Positions 1 through 10,475 of a stretch of DNA of 64,000 nucleotides are shown in pieces. The stretch's first letter is position 1, and each line of letters starts with the position of its first letter. Source of the stretch: Cryptomeria japonica (lineage: Eukaryota > Streptophyta > Pinopsida > Cupressales > Cupressaceae); the NCBI RefSeq assembly GCF_030272615.1, contig NC_081411.1, positions 42,955,140 to 43,019,139 of the forward strand. Direction: 5' to 3'. The translations under genes were made by a program, and so were the position numbers. The notes under the pieces were generated by a model. That model saw nothing but the letters and a program-made list of their open reading frames with translations, was not told the origin of the DNA and made no database searches.

Positions 1-1053
1 CTTGTCAAATTTTGGCGTCACAAAGTGTGCAGGAAACGGAGGCATTGGAATGCTCTTATCGAAGGGATAAGGACATATATCTCTCATAGTGTATGTTGGT
101 TTTGATGTACTCATGTCCTCCATTTTCTTTTGTAAATCTCTTATTTGTTGCTCCAAATTATTTTTGGGAGGAGATTGATTTCTTGTAGCATACCCCATGT
201 TTGAAACACCCATTTGAGGAGGAGCTTGTTGCATGTATGGATGATATTGATCGTAGACATGTCCATATGGAGGTGTATATTGATGTGGCATATATGGAGC
301 ACTTGGCATAACTTCATGTTGAGGGACCCCATATCTATTTTGTGCATATATACCATATTCAATAGGCGTTTCATTTTCCATTGTGTTGCCCCCAATTTTG
401 ACATGAGGTCTCCTTGTGTCAAAATTTTGGGGATGCCTTTGAGTATCTACTTGTTTTGATTGATCCATACCTTGAGCATGTGATTGAGCATATCTGTCTG
501 CATAAGGCTTCCATGATGGTCTTTGAAGGTAAGTATCATATGTTTGAGCTTGTGTATGTGGGATCTCTGGTTTTTGAAGCAAAACTGATGGTGACTCAGG
601 CATCATATTCGGTCCTCTATTTCCTCCACTATTTGGTCTCCTTTGATCCATGTTGGATTGAGTTTGTTGTGAGGGTCGACTTTCCATAAGTTGAGACATG
701 TCAAAGTCATGAGGTATTTTAACTCCACTTTGTGCCATCATGTGTAAAAAGTACTGTCGATCTCTCCTCATTATCTCTTCAACCAATCTATTGAAATGAG
801 GATTCATTATGGAGTCTTCTATGTTTGCTGATAGTATTGAAGAGTTGTCCACATTGTCATTGTGTGTAGTATTGTTGTTTATAGTGTTTGCGCTTTCCAC
901 ATTTGGATTGTTTCTATAAACATCCATGTCTGGTAATGTAGTGTGCTCAGGATTGAAGAATAGATCATTGTCATACTCATAAGAACTCATGTTTGCGGAT
1001 TCTTGAGCTTCTTTAGCAATTCTCCTAGATTTTTGAAGGCGGGTTTCAACCAT
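1..1053 (-). CDS. gag polyprotein, N-terminal part, of gypsy element 1 (continues off the left edge)
   Basis: An ATG at 1053-1051 opens a frame that runs without a stop for 351 codons to base 1. The start MVETRLQKSRRIAKEAQESA is basic and probably helical. It is followed by a long low-complexity region rich in Q, P, N, M and Y (roughly residues 60-270), a short coiled-coil-like stretch (NLEQQIRDLQKKMEDM) and the motif PFDKSIPMPPFPAHFVTPKF. That motif is typical of the segment just before the conserved gag core of plant gypsy elements. Gag packages element RNA into cytoplasmic virus-like particles. Several shorter frames overlapping this one on both strands are shadows. Confidence 0.75.
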   Translation of the reverse strand, partial: MVETRLQKSRRIAKEAQESANMSSYEYDNDLFFNPEHTTLPDMDVYRNNPNVESANTINNNTTHNDNVDNSSILSANIEDSIMNPHFNRLVEEIMRRDRQYFLHMMAQSGVKIPHDFDMSQLMESRPSQQTQSNMDQRRPNSGGNRGPNMMPESPSVLLQKPEIPHTQAQTYDTYLQRPSWKPYADRYAQSHAQGMDQSKQVDTQRHPQNFDTRRPHVKIGGNTMENETPIEYGIYAQNRYGVPQHEVMPSAPYMPHQYTPPYGHVYDQYHPYMQQAPPQMGVSNMGYATRNQSPPKNNLEQQIRDLQKKMEDMSTSKPTYTMRDICPYPFDKSIPMPPFPAHFVTPKFDK

Positions 1054-3060
1054 GAACTAGGTGTTTGACCAAGATGTGAGAGACTAGATGAAAATGGAAA
1101 AGGTATGGAAGACCAAGAGTTGTATGGAGTGTAAATGAATCTTGAGGTGTACTTGCAATGTCCAAAGTGTAAGACCAAGTATGTAAGTAGTAGAGTAGGT
1201 GTGACTTCCAAAGAGACGATCGTTTCTCTTGATGAGGTAAGCTGACCTTGACCCTAAGTAAGACCAAATGAGACCCAAAGGTAAAAAACCTTGATGAGGG
1301 ACCACTTAGCAAAGTGTAGTTGTATGTAGTGTGTTGACAAAGTATGATGAGGACAAGCAAGTGACCTTTTGACTCAAGTTTGGACAATTGTGAATGTAAA
1401 ATGAGATGTGAAGAAATGATGGACTATGTGAGACCCAAGGACAGGTTGAATGCTAGATGAAACCTGAAGAAACAACCTAGGAAGCTCAAGTATTCCGAAA
1501 CTGATTTCTTTTGTTTGTTGGACTGTGAAATTTTTCCAATTTGTGAAGTTTTTGGTTGTGACCAAATCTGAATGTTTGACTATTTTTCATGACAAGAGGA
1601 CACAATGTTGATGAGGACTCAATGTTTGCGAGTGTTTAGACTGACAATGACTCCAAGAAAAGTGTGTTGTTTGATGTAAAATTGTTTTGCATACACTTGA
1701 AGACACAAAAGACACAATGTTTTGCTATTTGGTCTTGATTGTTTGAATGTTTAACATAAGTCAAGCACAATTCTTATGGCTGGCCAAGACAATAGTTGTT
1801 GATCCCACATGGGGTTTTACCCCCGAGGCTATGCTATTCAGAGCGGATACTTAGATGCTTGACCTCACTGGCTCCACCCTCGGCACTCACTTCTCGGGTC
1901 AGCCAAGCATCAGTCCCCATGAAAACTCCCCATGGCAAACTTTGTATCTCTACTAAGAACAGTATGTGTGTGGGCCGCTACTAGAGGTCCGACCTCCTGC
2001 CCCAACAACTAGAAGGATTTGGGCTTCTAAAACAAAAAGGTGCTAGTAAGGGCATCCGCTCGTGTGGCCATACATGCGGCACTTTCAGCTCTGTAAATAC
2101 AGAAGGCTCCTAGCCGATAGGGGTTACGCCCTACAAATGATCAAATAAATTTGATCAAACGGGTTTATGGGGAGACATAGTGTCGGTATGAACTAATCAG
2201 CACACGTTATTCATAGTTTTCACCATGAATACATTTGATTATAGTGGTTCGGAAGAGGTGGGTTTTCCTCGCTACCACTTGGGTCGTTCTCTTCTCACTA
2301 GTAGTCCTAATGACCACACGGGAAGACAGGCCCTCTAAAGATTAAACAAAAAGAGCCTATTGCTCAAGACACAAAAGACAATGATTCAATTTTAGTGCAC
2401 CAATGGAAGTGTTTGCTAGTCTATGAAAACAAGGCACACAACAAAACTACAAAATCCTAGCTAAGGCCCTGCAACAAAATTGTTAGTAGTTTGGGTTGTT
2501 TCAAATGATAACCCCTTCCTGCAAGCACACAAGTTAGGTAAATTTTAGAAAACCCAAAAGACTTTGTGAAAAAGGGGCCTTCAACAAAAATGTTTTTGCC
2601 TCCAAAGCAAGCTGCACAAACCAAGTTAGCTAGATCTACAAGGGTTAGCCGAAAATAAACCAGATCTGAAACCCTAAGTACAAAATCCGAAAACCCGAAT
2701 CAAAGAAAATTGAAAAATTTGCAAAACAGAAAGCACAAACGCTTCTATACCAGACACAGATGCGTCTGTATTACACAGACGCGGTTCTGTGATACACAGA
2801 CGCGCTCAGGTAACGCAGACGCCTTTCCCGAACACAGACGCGATAAGATCGAGCACAGACGCGGTTCTAGAAACCTGCAAAAATAAAATCTGGCAAAAAC
2901 ACAGACGCAATTCACGATATTGCAGACGCTTCTGAAACACAAAAACGCGATCCGAATGCTCGCAGACGCGAAAAAAACCTAAAATGTCGTCAAAAATTGT
3001 CCGATCTGCAACTTCAAAACTGCGAAATCTGCAACAAAAATGTTAAATGCAAAGGGACAA
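1054..3060 (-). other. long untranslated leader of gypsy element 1
   Basis: About 2 kb lies between the primer-binding site and the gag start, with no convincing coding frame. It holds a CG-rich short-motif array next to the primer site (2752-2970), then AT-rich sequence. Next comes a block at about 1790-2340 that resembles part of the leader of element A (3900-4280). Shared words include the minus-strand forms of gattatagtgg and gggcaggccttctaaag. A leader this long is usual for packaging signals and structured RNA in large plant gypsy elements; the function here is inferred. Confidence 0.6.
2752..2970 (-). repeat. short-motif array (cagacgc) in the leader of element 1
   Basis: The plus strand shows eight exact copies of cagacgc, one cagatgc and one weaker copy in about 220 bp. 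Most are preceded by aca or cg and followed by g. Spacing is irregular, about 15-45 bp, with unrelated sequence between copies. It lies about 90 bp from the primer-binding site. A 65-codon open frame across it is only a by-product of the repeat. Confidence 0.8.
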
Positions 3061-3080
3061 GGGTCCCACCGGGCGTGCCA
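3061..3080 (-). promoter_or_regulatory. primer-binding site of gypsy element 1
   Basis: Read on the minus strand the site is TGGCACGCCCGGTGGGAC, three bases after the LTR end (...ACACA). It begins TGG, matching the CCA end of a tRNA, and has the form used by many plant gypsy elements. The exact tRNA was not determined. Confidence 0.8.
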
Positions 3081-3083
3081 AAA

Positions 3084-3856
3084 TGTGTATGGTGAAAATG
3101 GATAACAATAATAACAAAATTGAAAGGCTAAATGAATTCAACCACCAAACCCTAGCCTAACAATGAACAAAGATCCACCATAACATATGAAGATTACCTA
3201 AGACAGTGCAAATAACTCAAAATCACAAAGATTATACCATCACAATGTCCAATAGGGTTTTGATCTCCATTCTTCCTATCTCCATTGATCTTGCTTGATA
3301 TATTTGCTCTCAGATTTTTGTATGCACAAGAGCTCAACAAAGAACGGAAGGTGGTTGCAAGTAGGATCGTAGTGTAGCCAAGTACTCCAAAATCAGTCAT
3401 TAGGGTTTGACAATGAAGAAAGCATCTCCTTAAATAGAAGACACAATAAGAAATGGAGGGTTAAGATTGAGAGGTGTAAAAAGAGAGGTCGGCTAGGATT
3501 AGAGGGTAGGTAAAAGAAATACCAAAATAATGAAAGAGGTAGGTAGTGTATGAATTAAGAGATGAATGACATGTGTCATGTGTAGAAGAAGATAATGAAT
3601 TAATTAAATAAATAAAGATTTATTTAATTAATAGAAGAAGTAGGAGAATTAAATAAATAAAATATTTATTTAATTTAGGAAAGGGATAATTTAAATAAAT
3701 AAATGTATTTATTTAAATGAGAAATAAGGCTAGAAGAGGATAAATGAATTAATTAAATAAATAAAAATTTATTTAATTAATAGAAGAATTAGGCTTAGAT
3801 AATTAAATAAATAAAATATTTATTTAATTAGACATGACAATTTTGAGTGTCTACAC
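3084..3856 (-). repeat. 5' LTR of gypsy element 1
   Basis: The LTR is 773 bp and runs TGTAGACACTC...CCATACACA on the minus strand. The outer end is bounded by the leader of element A and the inner end by the primer-binding site. Its first 250 bp (3596-3835) are strongly AT-rich. The similar element A LTR (12819-13884) also opens TGTAGACACTTAGAAATGTC, which supports the boundary. Confidence 0.8.
3596..3835. repeat. self-complementary AT-rich units in the LTR of element 1
   Basis: About five units of the form aattaaataaataaa followed by ttatttaatt occur in 240 bp. They are separated by short purine-rich spacers such as gaagaagtagg. Each unit can fold on itself. Element A has a looser version in the same part of its LTR (13590-13860). 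Confidence 0.7.
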
Positions 3857-4599
3857 CCATTATCCTAGGAGATTTATGGTGAGTGTCTTGGGGGTAGATT
3901 CTTCCCCACCCTTGCACTGTGATAAAAACAAGTGTTTGGTTACTAACTTGGCTTGGCTTCTAATTTCAAAGGTGTTTAGATAGGGTTTTGTTTGAGTGGT
4001 CATAATCAGCACCGTCTTACACTACATTGAGGGAGGTCTCCCAATCTGTAGAATTTACGCTCTATAGATTTTAACGTACCATATAGATACTGAAGGAGGC
4101 ATAACGTCATTGTGAAAACATGTAACACTAGTCGCACATGATTTTTATCACATACGCATTTGATTATAGTGGCTTGGATTACTTGGCTTTAGTTGTTGGT
4201 CACTTAGGTTGTTCCCCTCTCACCGGCCTTAATGGTGCCCTAAGGGCAACTCGGGAGGGCAGGCCTTCTAAAGGATTTAATTGCAGAAAATAAAGGAAAG
4301 CATGAAAGAAGAGAGTCTAGTTTTTTTATCACCCATTGAAGGGGAGAGCATAATACCTATCTCCTCGAAGACACAAAAAACAAAGTTCTTTTATAACCTT
4401 CCATAGTAATGATTTTCTATTCTAAGTGGAGATGTTACTCCACACAAACATGGTGTTCATTTTAACCAACATATCAACGATGAAAGTTGTTTTGTTCTTT
4501 ATTAAAGCACCAAAAAGAAGTGTTTCTAAGCTACCCCTATAGAAAAATAACAATGTTAGTCAACACACGGTGGGCTATCCAGCCTAATTTGCAGGTTAC
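3857..4599 (-). mobile_element. leader fragment of older gypsy-like element A (left part)
   Basis: This piece is non-coding. It resembles the leader of element 1 at 1790-2340 and joins, across the copia insertion, the leader and LTR at 11993-13884. The junction is marked by the five-base duplication GTTAC at 4595-4599 and 11988-11992. No gag sequence of element A is seen; the rest would lie beyond element 1, outside the window. Confidence 0.6.
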
Positions 4600-6110
4600 T
4601 GATGAATAATGATGAACAATTAGTACCAAACTGGTACTGAGAGGGGGGGTGAATCAGTATAGACAAAAAACTTTCCCTAAACCGGTTTGACTACAAACAC
4701 TACACTTAACTGGTAAACAGTAACACTAGTCTAAATCAAAGCACTACCGGTAAAACACAGTGAGAATGTGAAAGACATAAACCAGTAACTCTTAGATCTC
4801 CACACAGCCTAATATCTCATTTCCACTTCACCCTTAAGCTTAAGAAAGTAATACATCAGAAATACTTAAGATCATTGAATCAACTTGCATTACCACTTAA
4901 CATAAAACACTAAACCATCACATGAAAAGCATCACCCATGACACTGATTTTTCACATGGAAACCCAACAGGGAAAAACCATGGTGGGGATGAATACCCAC
5001 AAGTTGTTCTTTGAACTCTTCTGAAGTCCGCTCTGTTAGTCTAGCCTAGTCTGGTTAAAAACTTTTACAATAGGTTCTGCTAGGAACCGATCCTGCTAGG
5101 GATCACCCGGTTAAGGGATGGCTAAATACCCGGTTAAAGGTTTGAACCCTGTTAAAGGTTACCTCGCAAGAGGATTTGAAGAACTCATTGAATTGAGTCA
5201 CCTTGTTAAAGGATTTACAAAAAATCCTATTAAAGCTACCCGGTTAAGGGATTTTCCAACTACTAAAATGGTTAGAAGTCAACAGGTAATACACTGATCT
5301 GATAACAACACACAATGCCAAGGCAAATCCTCTTTAGCTCCTTTTCTTCTGCAATCACACTCTGCAGGTATCAACATACTTCTCTGGTTTGGCAAGAATC
5401 AAGTATCTCTTCACTTGGATACACACATAACATTTGCCAACAACTTCAAAATGAAAAGCATCATCGACCTTATAGGAAACAGATAGGTTGATAGCATAAA
5501 CCCTAAACCCTAAACATTTAGATTTAACAATTCAGTCGGTTCAATCCTGACTGTTAATCACACTGCATTGAATACAATAGTCTTGAACAGATCTCAAGAC
5601 ATTCTCCAACATTCATTCTTTGTCGCTTCAGGAAGCTGATAACCCATCACGCGCTCTCCACCATTTATAGAGACTTTGCACATTCCCGAGCTAGATAGGA
5701 TCAATCTTCTTCATGCAAGATTCTCAAGGAAATCCTTCAGGTGCACAAGGCTGATGTGGCAACATGATCTGATCTTCATTACAATGCTAACTCATCACAA
5801 GATGTCATTGGTTGAATCACACGGGCTTGGAATGCATCAACTGGAAACCTTGAAGCTGAGACTACCAACCGGTAGTCATGCCAAATGAAACCCCGATACA
5901 AAAATTCCCATATACTGGTTCTCATTCCAACATACTGGTTCACCTGAACAAACATACCACTTCACTTTTTCATACATACTGGTTCACATCATCATATCGG
6001 TTCTCTTGCCAGTTTGCTTACTTTAATATGTCGGTTCATACATTAGCATATTGACATCAATGACAACATACAATATCATCATGTCATCAAGCTCTGCACA
6101 TATGCCAACA
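4600..6110 (-). repeat. 3' LTR of the copia element
   Basis: The LTR is 1511 bp and nearly matches 10476-11987 along its whole length. On the minus strand it begins TGTTGGCATATGTGC and ends ATTCATCA. It carries two telomere-like units (ccctaaaccctaaa, near 5500) that also occur in the other LTR, so they belong to the element. Confidence 0.92.
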
Positions 6111-6125
6111 ATCTACCCCTTTGGC
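6111..6125 (-). promoter_or_regulatory. polypurine tract of the copia element
   Basis: The minus strand reads CAAAGGGGTAGATTG directly before the 3' LTR start TGTTGG. This is the expected place for plus-strand DNA priming during reverse transcription. Confidence 0.65.
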
Positions 6126-6407
6126 ATTGATGGCAATATACAAAGATATCTCTCTGCTTCACATCTTCTCCCCCTTTGACAACAATGCCAAAGTGGAGGC
6201 ATACACATCTATGTTCCACTATGTTGCTCCCCCCTAAGGAGTAGCATCTTTCAACACACCAATCCTGAAAAAGATTTATCAATGCAATACCTGACTGATG
6301 TGGAGCACACACCTTTAGTTCACCTCTTGAAGGGGCAGCACCCCTAATTCACCTCTTAAATAGGTAAATGTAGCCATTGGTAGAGGCTTGGTGAATATGT
6401 CAGCTAA

Positions 6408-7797
6408 CTACTCCTTGCTGGAAACATGTTCTAATACAACCTCTTTGTTCTGAACCTTCTCCCTCAAGAAATGATACTTGAGCTCGAAGTGCTTGGTTCT
6501 AGCATGCAAAACTAGATTCTTGGAAATATTAATTGCACTTGTGTTGTCACAGAATATACTCACCGATTCAGATACATGAACTTTGAAACCACTTAATACA
6601 TGCTTCATCCAAATTGTTTGGGTGCAGTTCATAAATGCTGCAACATATTTCGCTTTTGTTGTAGACTGAGATACAACTTTGCTTCTTACTCATCCATGAG
6701 ACTAGTCTACCACCAAGAAAGAATGCACCGCTAGTTGTGCTCTTTCGGTCGTCCACATTACCAACCCAATCTGCATCTGTAAACACTTTGAGGTTGAAAT
6801 CATTACTGTATGGATACCATAATCCATAGTCAATAGTTCCCTTTAGATATCTAAGAATTTGCTTGATTGCTACCAAGTGGGATTCTCTTGGAGTTTTCTG
6901 GAATCGTGCAGTAATGCCCACTGCATGTGCAATGTCTAGTCTAGTATGTACTACATAGTGCAACTTACCAATCATTGATCGGTATTCCTTCTCATTCACC
7001 AACACTGAGTCATCCACTTTTGATAATTTACAACCGATCACCATCGGTGTACCAACCAGTTTGTTGTCTTCCATACCAAAGGTCTTCAACACCTCTTTGA
7101 CATACTTGGACTGAGTGATAAAGTTACCATCTTTCATTTGTTGAATTTGTAGTCCAATGAAGAACTTAATCTCCCCTATAAGTGACATCTCAAATTCCTT
7201 GTTCATCTCATCTACAAAATCATGACTCATCTTGTCATCTCCACCAAAAATTATGTCATCAACAAATACTTCACAGATCAGAATCTGATCTCCTTCTGAC
7301 TTCAAATAGATATTGCTATCTTCACTTGTTATTTCAAATCCAATCTTCAAAAGATGGGAGTGCAAGCATCCATACCATGCTCTAGGTGCCTACTTCAATT
7401 CATACAAGGCTTTATGTAGCCTACACACCATGTCACTGTCTTCTTATAGGGAAAACCCATCTGGTTTCTCTATATACACCTCCTCTTCAAGTATTCCATT
7501 CAGGAATGCAAATTTGACATCCATTTGATATACTTTGAATCCCTTGAAAGCTGCATATGCAAGAAGCATATGAACTCCTTCCAATCTGGCTACTAGAGCA
7601 AAGGTTTCTCCATAGTCTTCTCCTTCTTCTTGAGCATATCCTTTACACACCAATCTGGCTTTATTTCTTACCACTGTGCCATCTTCATTCAGCTTATTTC
7701 TGAAAACCCATTTGGTGCCAATGACATTTTTAAGCTCAGGTCTGGGTACCAAAGACCATGTACCATTCTTTTCTATCTGGTCAAGTTCCTCTTCCAT
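6408..7797 (-). mobile_element. reverse transcriptase and RNase H region of the copia element
   Basis: The stretch 7797-7444 gives the copia RT start ([31 protein letters not shown]). 7365-6650 gives the palm and thumb, with the YVDDI-type motif seen as FVDDIIFGG, then SMIGKLHYVV and the RNase H beginning FTDADWVGNVDDRKSTTS. 6632-6408 continues RNase H with FCDNTSAINISKN and HARTKHFELKYHFLRE. The order and motifs are standard for Ty1/copia. The frame is not continuous. Confidence 0.9.
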
Positions 7798-8385
7798 TGC
7801 CTTGATCTAGTCTTCATCTTTATGTGCCTCTTTAATAGTTTTAGCCTCAAATTCAAAGATCATGCAAGAATTTTCTCTGACCTTTCTTCTTGTAAGAATT
7901 CTTGCATCCTTATCTCCTATGATCTACTTTGGATCATGATTCGGCTTTACATACCTAGGAATGATCTTATTTGTTTCCTCTTGCTTTTCTTCGTCATCTT
8001 CATCTTCATCAGCATCAACATCTACCGGTGTAGGAGCACTCTTACTAGTACTAGGTTTTTTTGCAACCAGTTCTTAGAAGGTTACAATTGGTTCATCTCC
8101 CACTTGCTTACTGTCAGTTTCCTCAGGTTTCTCAGAGGTTTCATCAACTCTAACATTTATACTTTCAACAATTCTCTAAGTCCTATTGTTAAAACATTTG
8201 AGAGCTTTGCTCTTTGTGGAATAGCCTAGGAATATTCCCTCATCACATTTTGCATCAAACTTTCTCTGGTGTTCACTCCTCTTGATATAACACTTGCTAC
8301 CAAACACTCTAAAGTAGCTTACTATTGGAGTCTTACCGGTCCAATACTCATAAGGTGTTTTATCCTTACCTTTCTTGATGAATAC

Positions 8386-8952
8386 TCAGTTCATTGTGTA
8401 GACTGCAGTGCTCACCACTTCTCTCCAAAAAGTGTGAGCAACTTTCCCTTGAATCAACATCATTCTAGCAGCTTCAACTACAATCCGGTTGTTCCTCTCT
8501 GCTAGGCCATTCTGTTGTGGAGTTTGGGGTGCAAACAGTTGCCTTTTGATGTCGTTCTCTTCATAGTACTTGTTGAATTCACTGAAAGTGAATTCTCCTC
8601 CTTGATTAGTTCTTAGGCACTTAATCCTCTTACCACTTTCCTTTTCGACTAGTGCTCTGAAAGCTTTGAACTTTCTAAAAGCTTCAAACTTATCTTTCAA
8701 GAATGTGACCCACATCATTCTTGAGCAGTCATCAGTGAGAATCATAAAGTACCTATCTCCCTACACACTCCTAGTTTTCATAGGACCACACAAATCAGTA
8801 TGCACAAGATCAAGTAAATTGTCTATAGTGAAAGATTTACCTTTGAAGATTGAGGAAGACATTTTCCCCAGTTGACACTCTCTGCACAAAGGATTCTTCA
8901 GTTTGCTCAGCACAAGCAATCCTCTAACTACCTTGATCTTACTGGCCTTCAC
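8386..8952 (-). mobile_element. integrase region of the copia element
   Basis: The GAG-pre-integrase part (LCRECQLGKM, DLVHTDLCGPMK) is followed by the core: ILTDDCSRMMWVTFLKDK, LRTNQGGEFTFSEFNKY, and the signature APQTPQQNGLAERNNR. This enzyme inserts element DNA into the host chromosome. The region 7798-8385 is the expected linker between integrase and RT and shows only weak coding traces. Confidence 0.9.
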
Positions 8953-9324
8953 AATATTATCAAAGTTTACATGGGAGAGTCTCCTATGCCATATCTAGCT
9001 ATCATCAAACTTAGCCATTAGACACGTACTGATATTTGCATTCAGCTAAAATAAGTTACCTCTGGTCTGCATACCAGTGGCCATCAGTTCACCACTCTTT
9101 CCTTTTATTTTTCACACTCCATCTTTGAATCCCAAAGTGATTCCATTATCATTCAGCTGGGCAACACTCAAAAGGTTATGCCTAAGACCTTCTACCCAAT
9201 ACACATTATCAGGACTGCTTTTTCCATTTAGAGAAACGAACCCTCTGCCTTTTACCATACATGGTGCATCATTACCAAATCAGACCACACCACCATCATA
9301 CTCTTCTAGAGATAGAAACTTGCT

Positions 9325-9711
9325 CTAGTCACCATTCATGTGGTGAGAACAACCACTGTCAATAATCCACTCATTGGAATTATCAAAGCGGGAGACAAGA
9401 GCCTTCTTGTCTGACACATCTTCCTTAACTGCTACAAACACAATGCCTTCATTTTTTTCATCTTCCGATTCCTCATCAGTGACACCTTCATCAACTGCTA
9501 CAAAATAGTTTCTCCTATTTCCTCCTTTGAACTTCTTGAACTTCTCTGATTTGTCCTTATTATCACTATTAGGACAGTTTACAGCAATGTGTCCTATCCT
9601 ATTGCAAGAAAAGCACTTCAAAGGAAGCTTATCTCTATATTTACCAGTTCCCTTAGGAAGTCTCTTGGCAAGAAGAGCTTCAAATTCCATCAGGATCTCC
9701 TCATCATCCAT
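9325..9711 (-). mobile_element. zinc knuckle and protease start of the copia element
   Basis: A CCHC knuckle, CFSCNRIGHIAVNC, is followed by an acidic linker and the retropepsin motif WIIDSGCSHHM. This is the usual gag-to-protease junction in copia elements; the knuckle binds element RNA. Sequence 8953-9324 continues the protease to integrase linker. Confidence 0.88.
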
Positions 9712-9981
9712 TTCTCTGCTTTGTCTTGGTTCACAACTGGTACTAGCTTCTTTTCCCTTTCTAGATGGTGCAACAAATGCTCTAAAGGCTGATTCGGTCT
9801 TCTAAACACTGCCATCATAATTATTTAGCTCATATGTGGTCAACTTAGCAATGATGAAATCTAGGGATACCTTTGTCTTGTCTATAGACCTCAACTCCTG
9901 AATATTAGCAACCCTTATTGCATAGACTGGTAACAAGGATCTCAAGACTTTGCAAACAATAATGGAATCATCTATTTTACC

Positions 9982-10404
9982 TCATGCACTCTTGATGTCT
10001 CCAACAATAGTTTTCATTCTTATTCCATATTGTTGAATGGTCTCTCCTTCAACCATTTGCATGTCTTCAAACTTTCCCCTAAGACTCTCTTCCTTAGCTT
10101 GTTTCACATGCTCATCACCATCATAGATATTCTCCAGAGTATCCCATACTTCTTTGGGATTGTCTTTATCCTGAACATCAATTAACTCAATGTCAGATAA
10201 ACTATTGATTAGCGCTTGCATGACGTGCCCATTCTCCTGAATCTCTCTTCTTTGATCATCAGTGAGAGTACCGGTAGGGATAACATAAGCATTCTCAACA
10301 TAGCTCCAGTGTTGTGCACCCATGCTTCTAATGTATATCTTCATTCTATCATTCCATATCTTAAAGTTATCTCTGTTGAACTTTGGAACTTCCCTCTTCA
10401 TCAT
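9982..10404 (-). mobile_element. gag region of the copia element
   Basis: The minus strand encodes KFNRDNFKIWNDRMKIYI, ALINSLSDIELIDVQDKDNP, KEVWDTLENIYDGDEHVKQA and MQMVEGETIQQYGIRMKTI. This is the UBN2-type gag found in plant copia elements. The ATG lies 73 bp inside the 5' LTR boundary, as expected. Confidence 0.88.
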
Positions 10405-10460
10405 TAGAGTAGGATCTTATCCTTAAGCAGTTAAGCTTACAACACAGAGGACCTGGAGGA

Positions 10461-10474
10461 TGCTCTGATACCAA
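10461..10474 (-). promoter_or_regulatory. primer-binding site of the copia element (initiator Met tRNA type)
   Basis: The minus strand reads TTGGTATCAGAGCA just inside the 5' LTR. It matches the classic site complementary to plant initiator methionine tRNA. Confidence 0.9.
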
Positions 10475-10475
10475 T

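Larger units (their letters stand above)
1..3856 (-). mobile_element. Ty3/gypsy LTR retrotransposon, 5' part (element 1), cut by window edge
   Basis: Read on the minus strand, the element starts with an LTR (3856 down to 3084) opening TGTAGACACTC. A primer-binding site follows, then a leader of about 2 kb and the start of gag (1053 down to the edge). Its right boundary is abrupt against a different but related leader (3857-4599), so it appears to have inserted into element A. Protease, reverse transcriptase, integrase and the 3' LTR would lie left of the window. The gag sequence and primer site suggest a gypsy group near Tat/Athila, but that placement is inference. The part that can be seen looks open. 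Confidence 0.85.

Noticed and set aside
1790-2170. tRNA- or rRNA-like GC-rich stretch
   Set aside because: No cloverleaf or rRNA word could be made out; it lies in a conserved gypsy leader.
2745-2942. 65-codon Cys/Val-rich minus-strand frame
   Set aside because: It is the translation of the cagacgc repeat array; the Cys pattern follows from the repeated DNA word.
2752-2970. CRISPR-like array
   Set aside because: Repeats are only 7-11 bp, spacing is irregular and the context is a plant LTR element leader.
5497-5514. Telomere-like ccctaaaccctaaa (also at 11374-11391)
   Set aside because: Only two units, present in both LTRs of the same copia element, so part of the LTR and not a telomere remnant.
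7630-8229. 199-codon plus-strand frame
   Set aside because: Antisense shadow of the copia integrase-RT region; no motif in its own frame.
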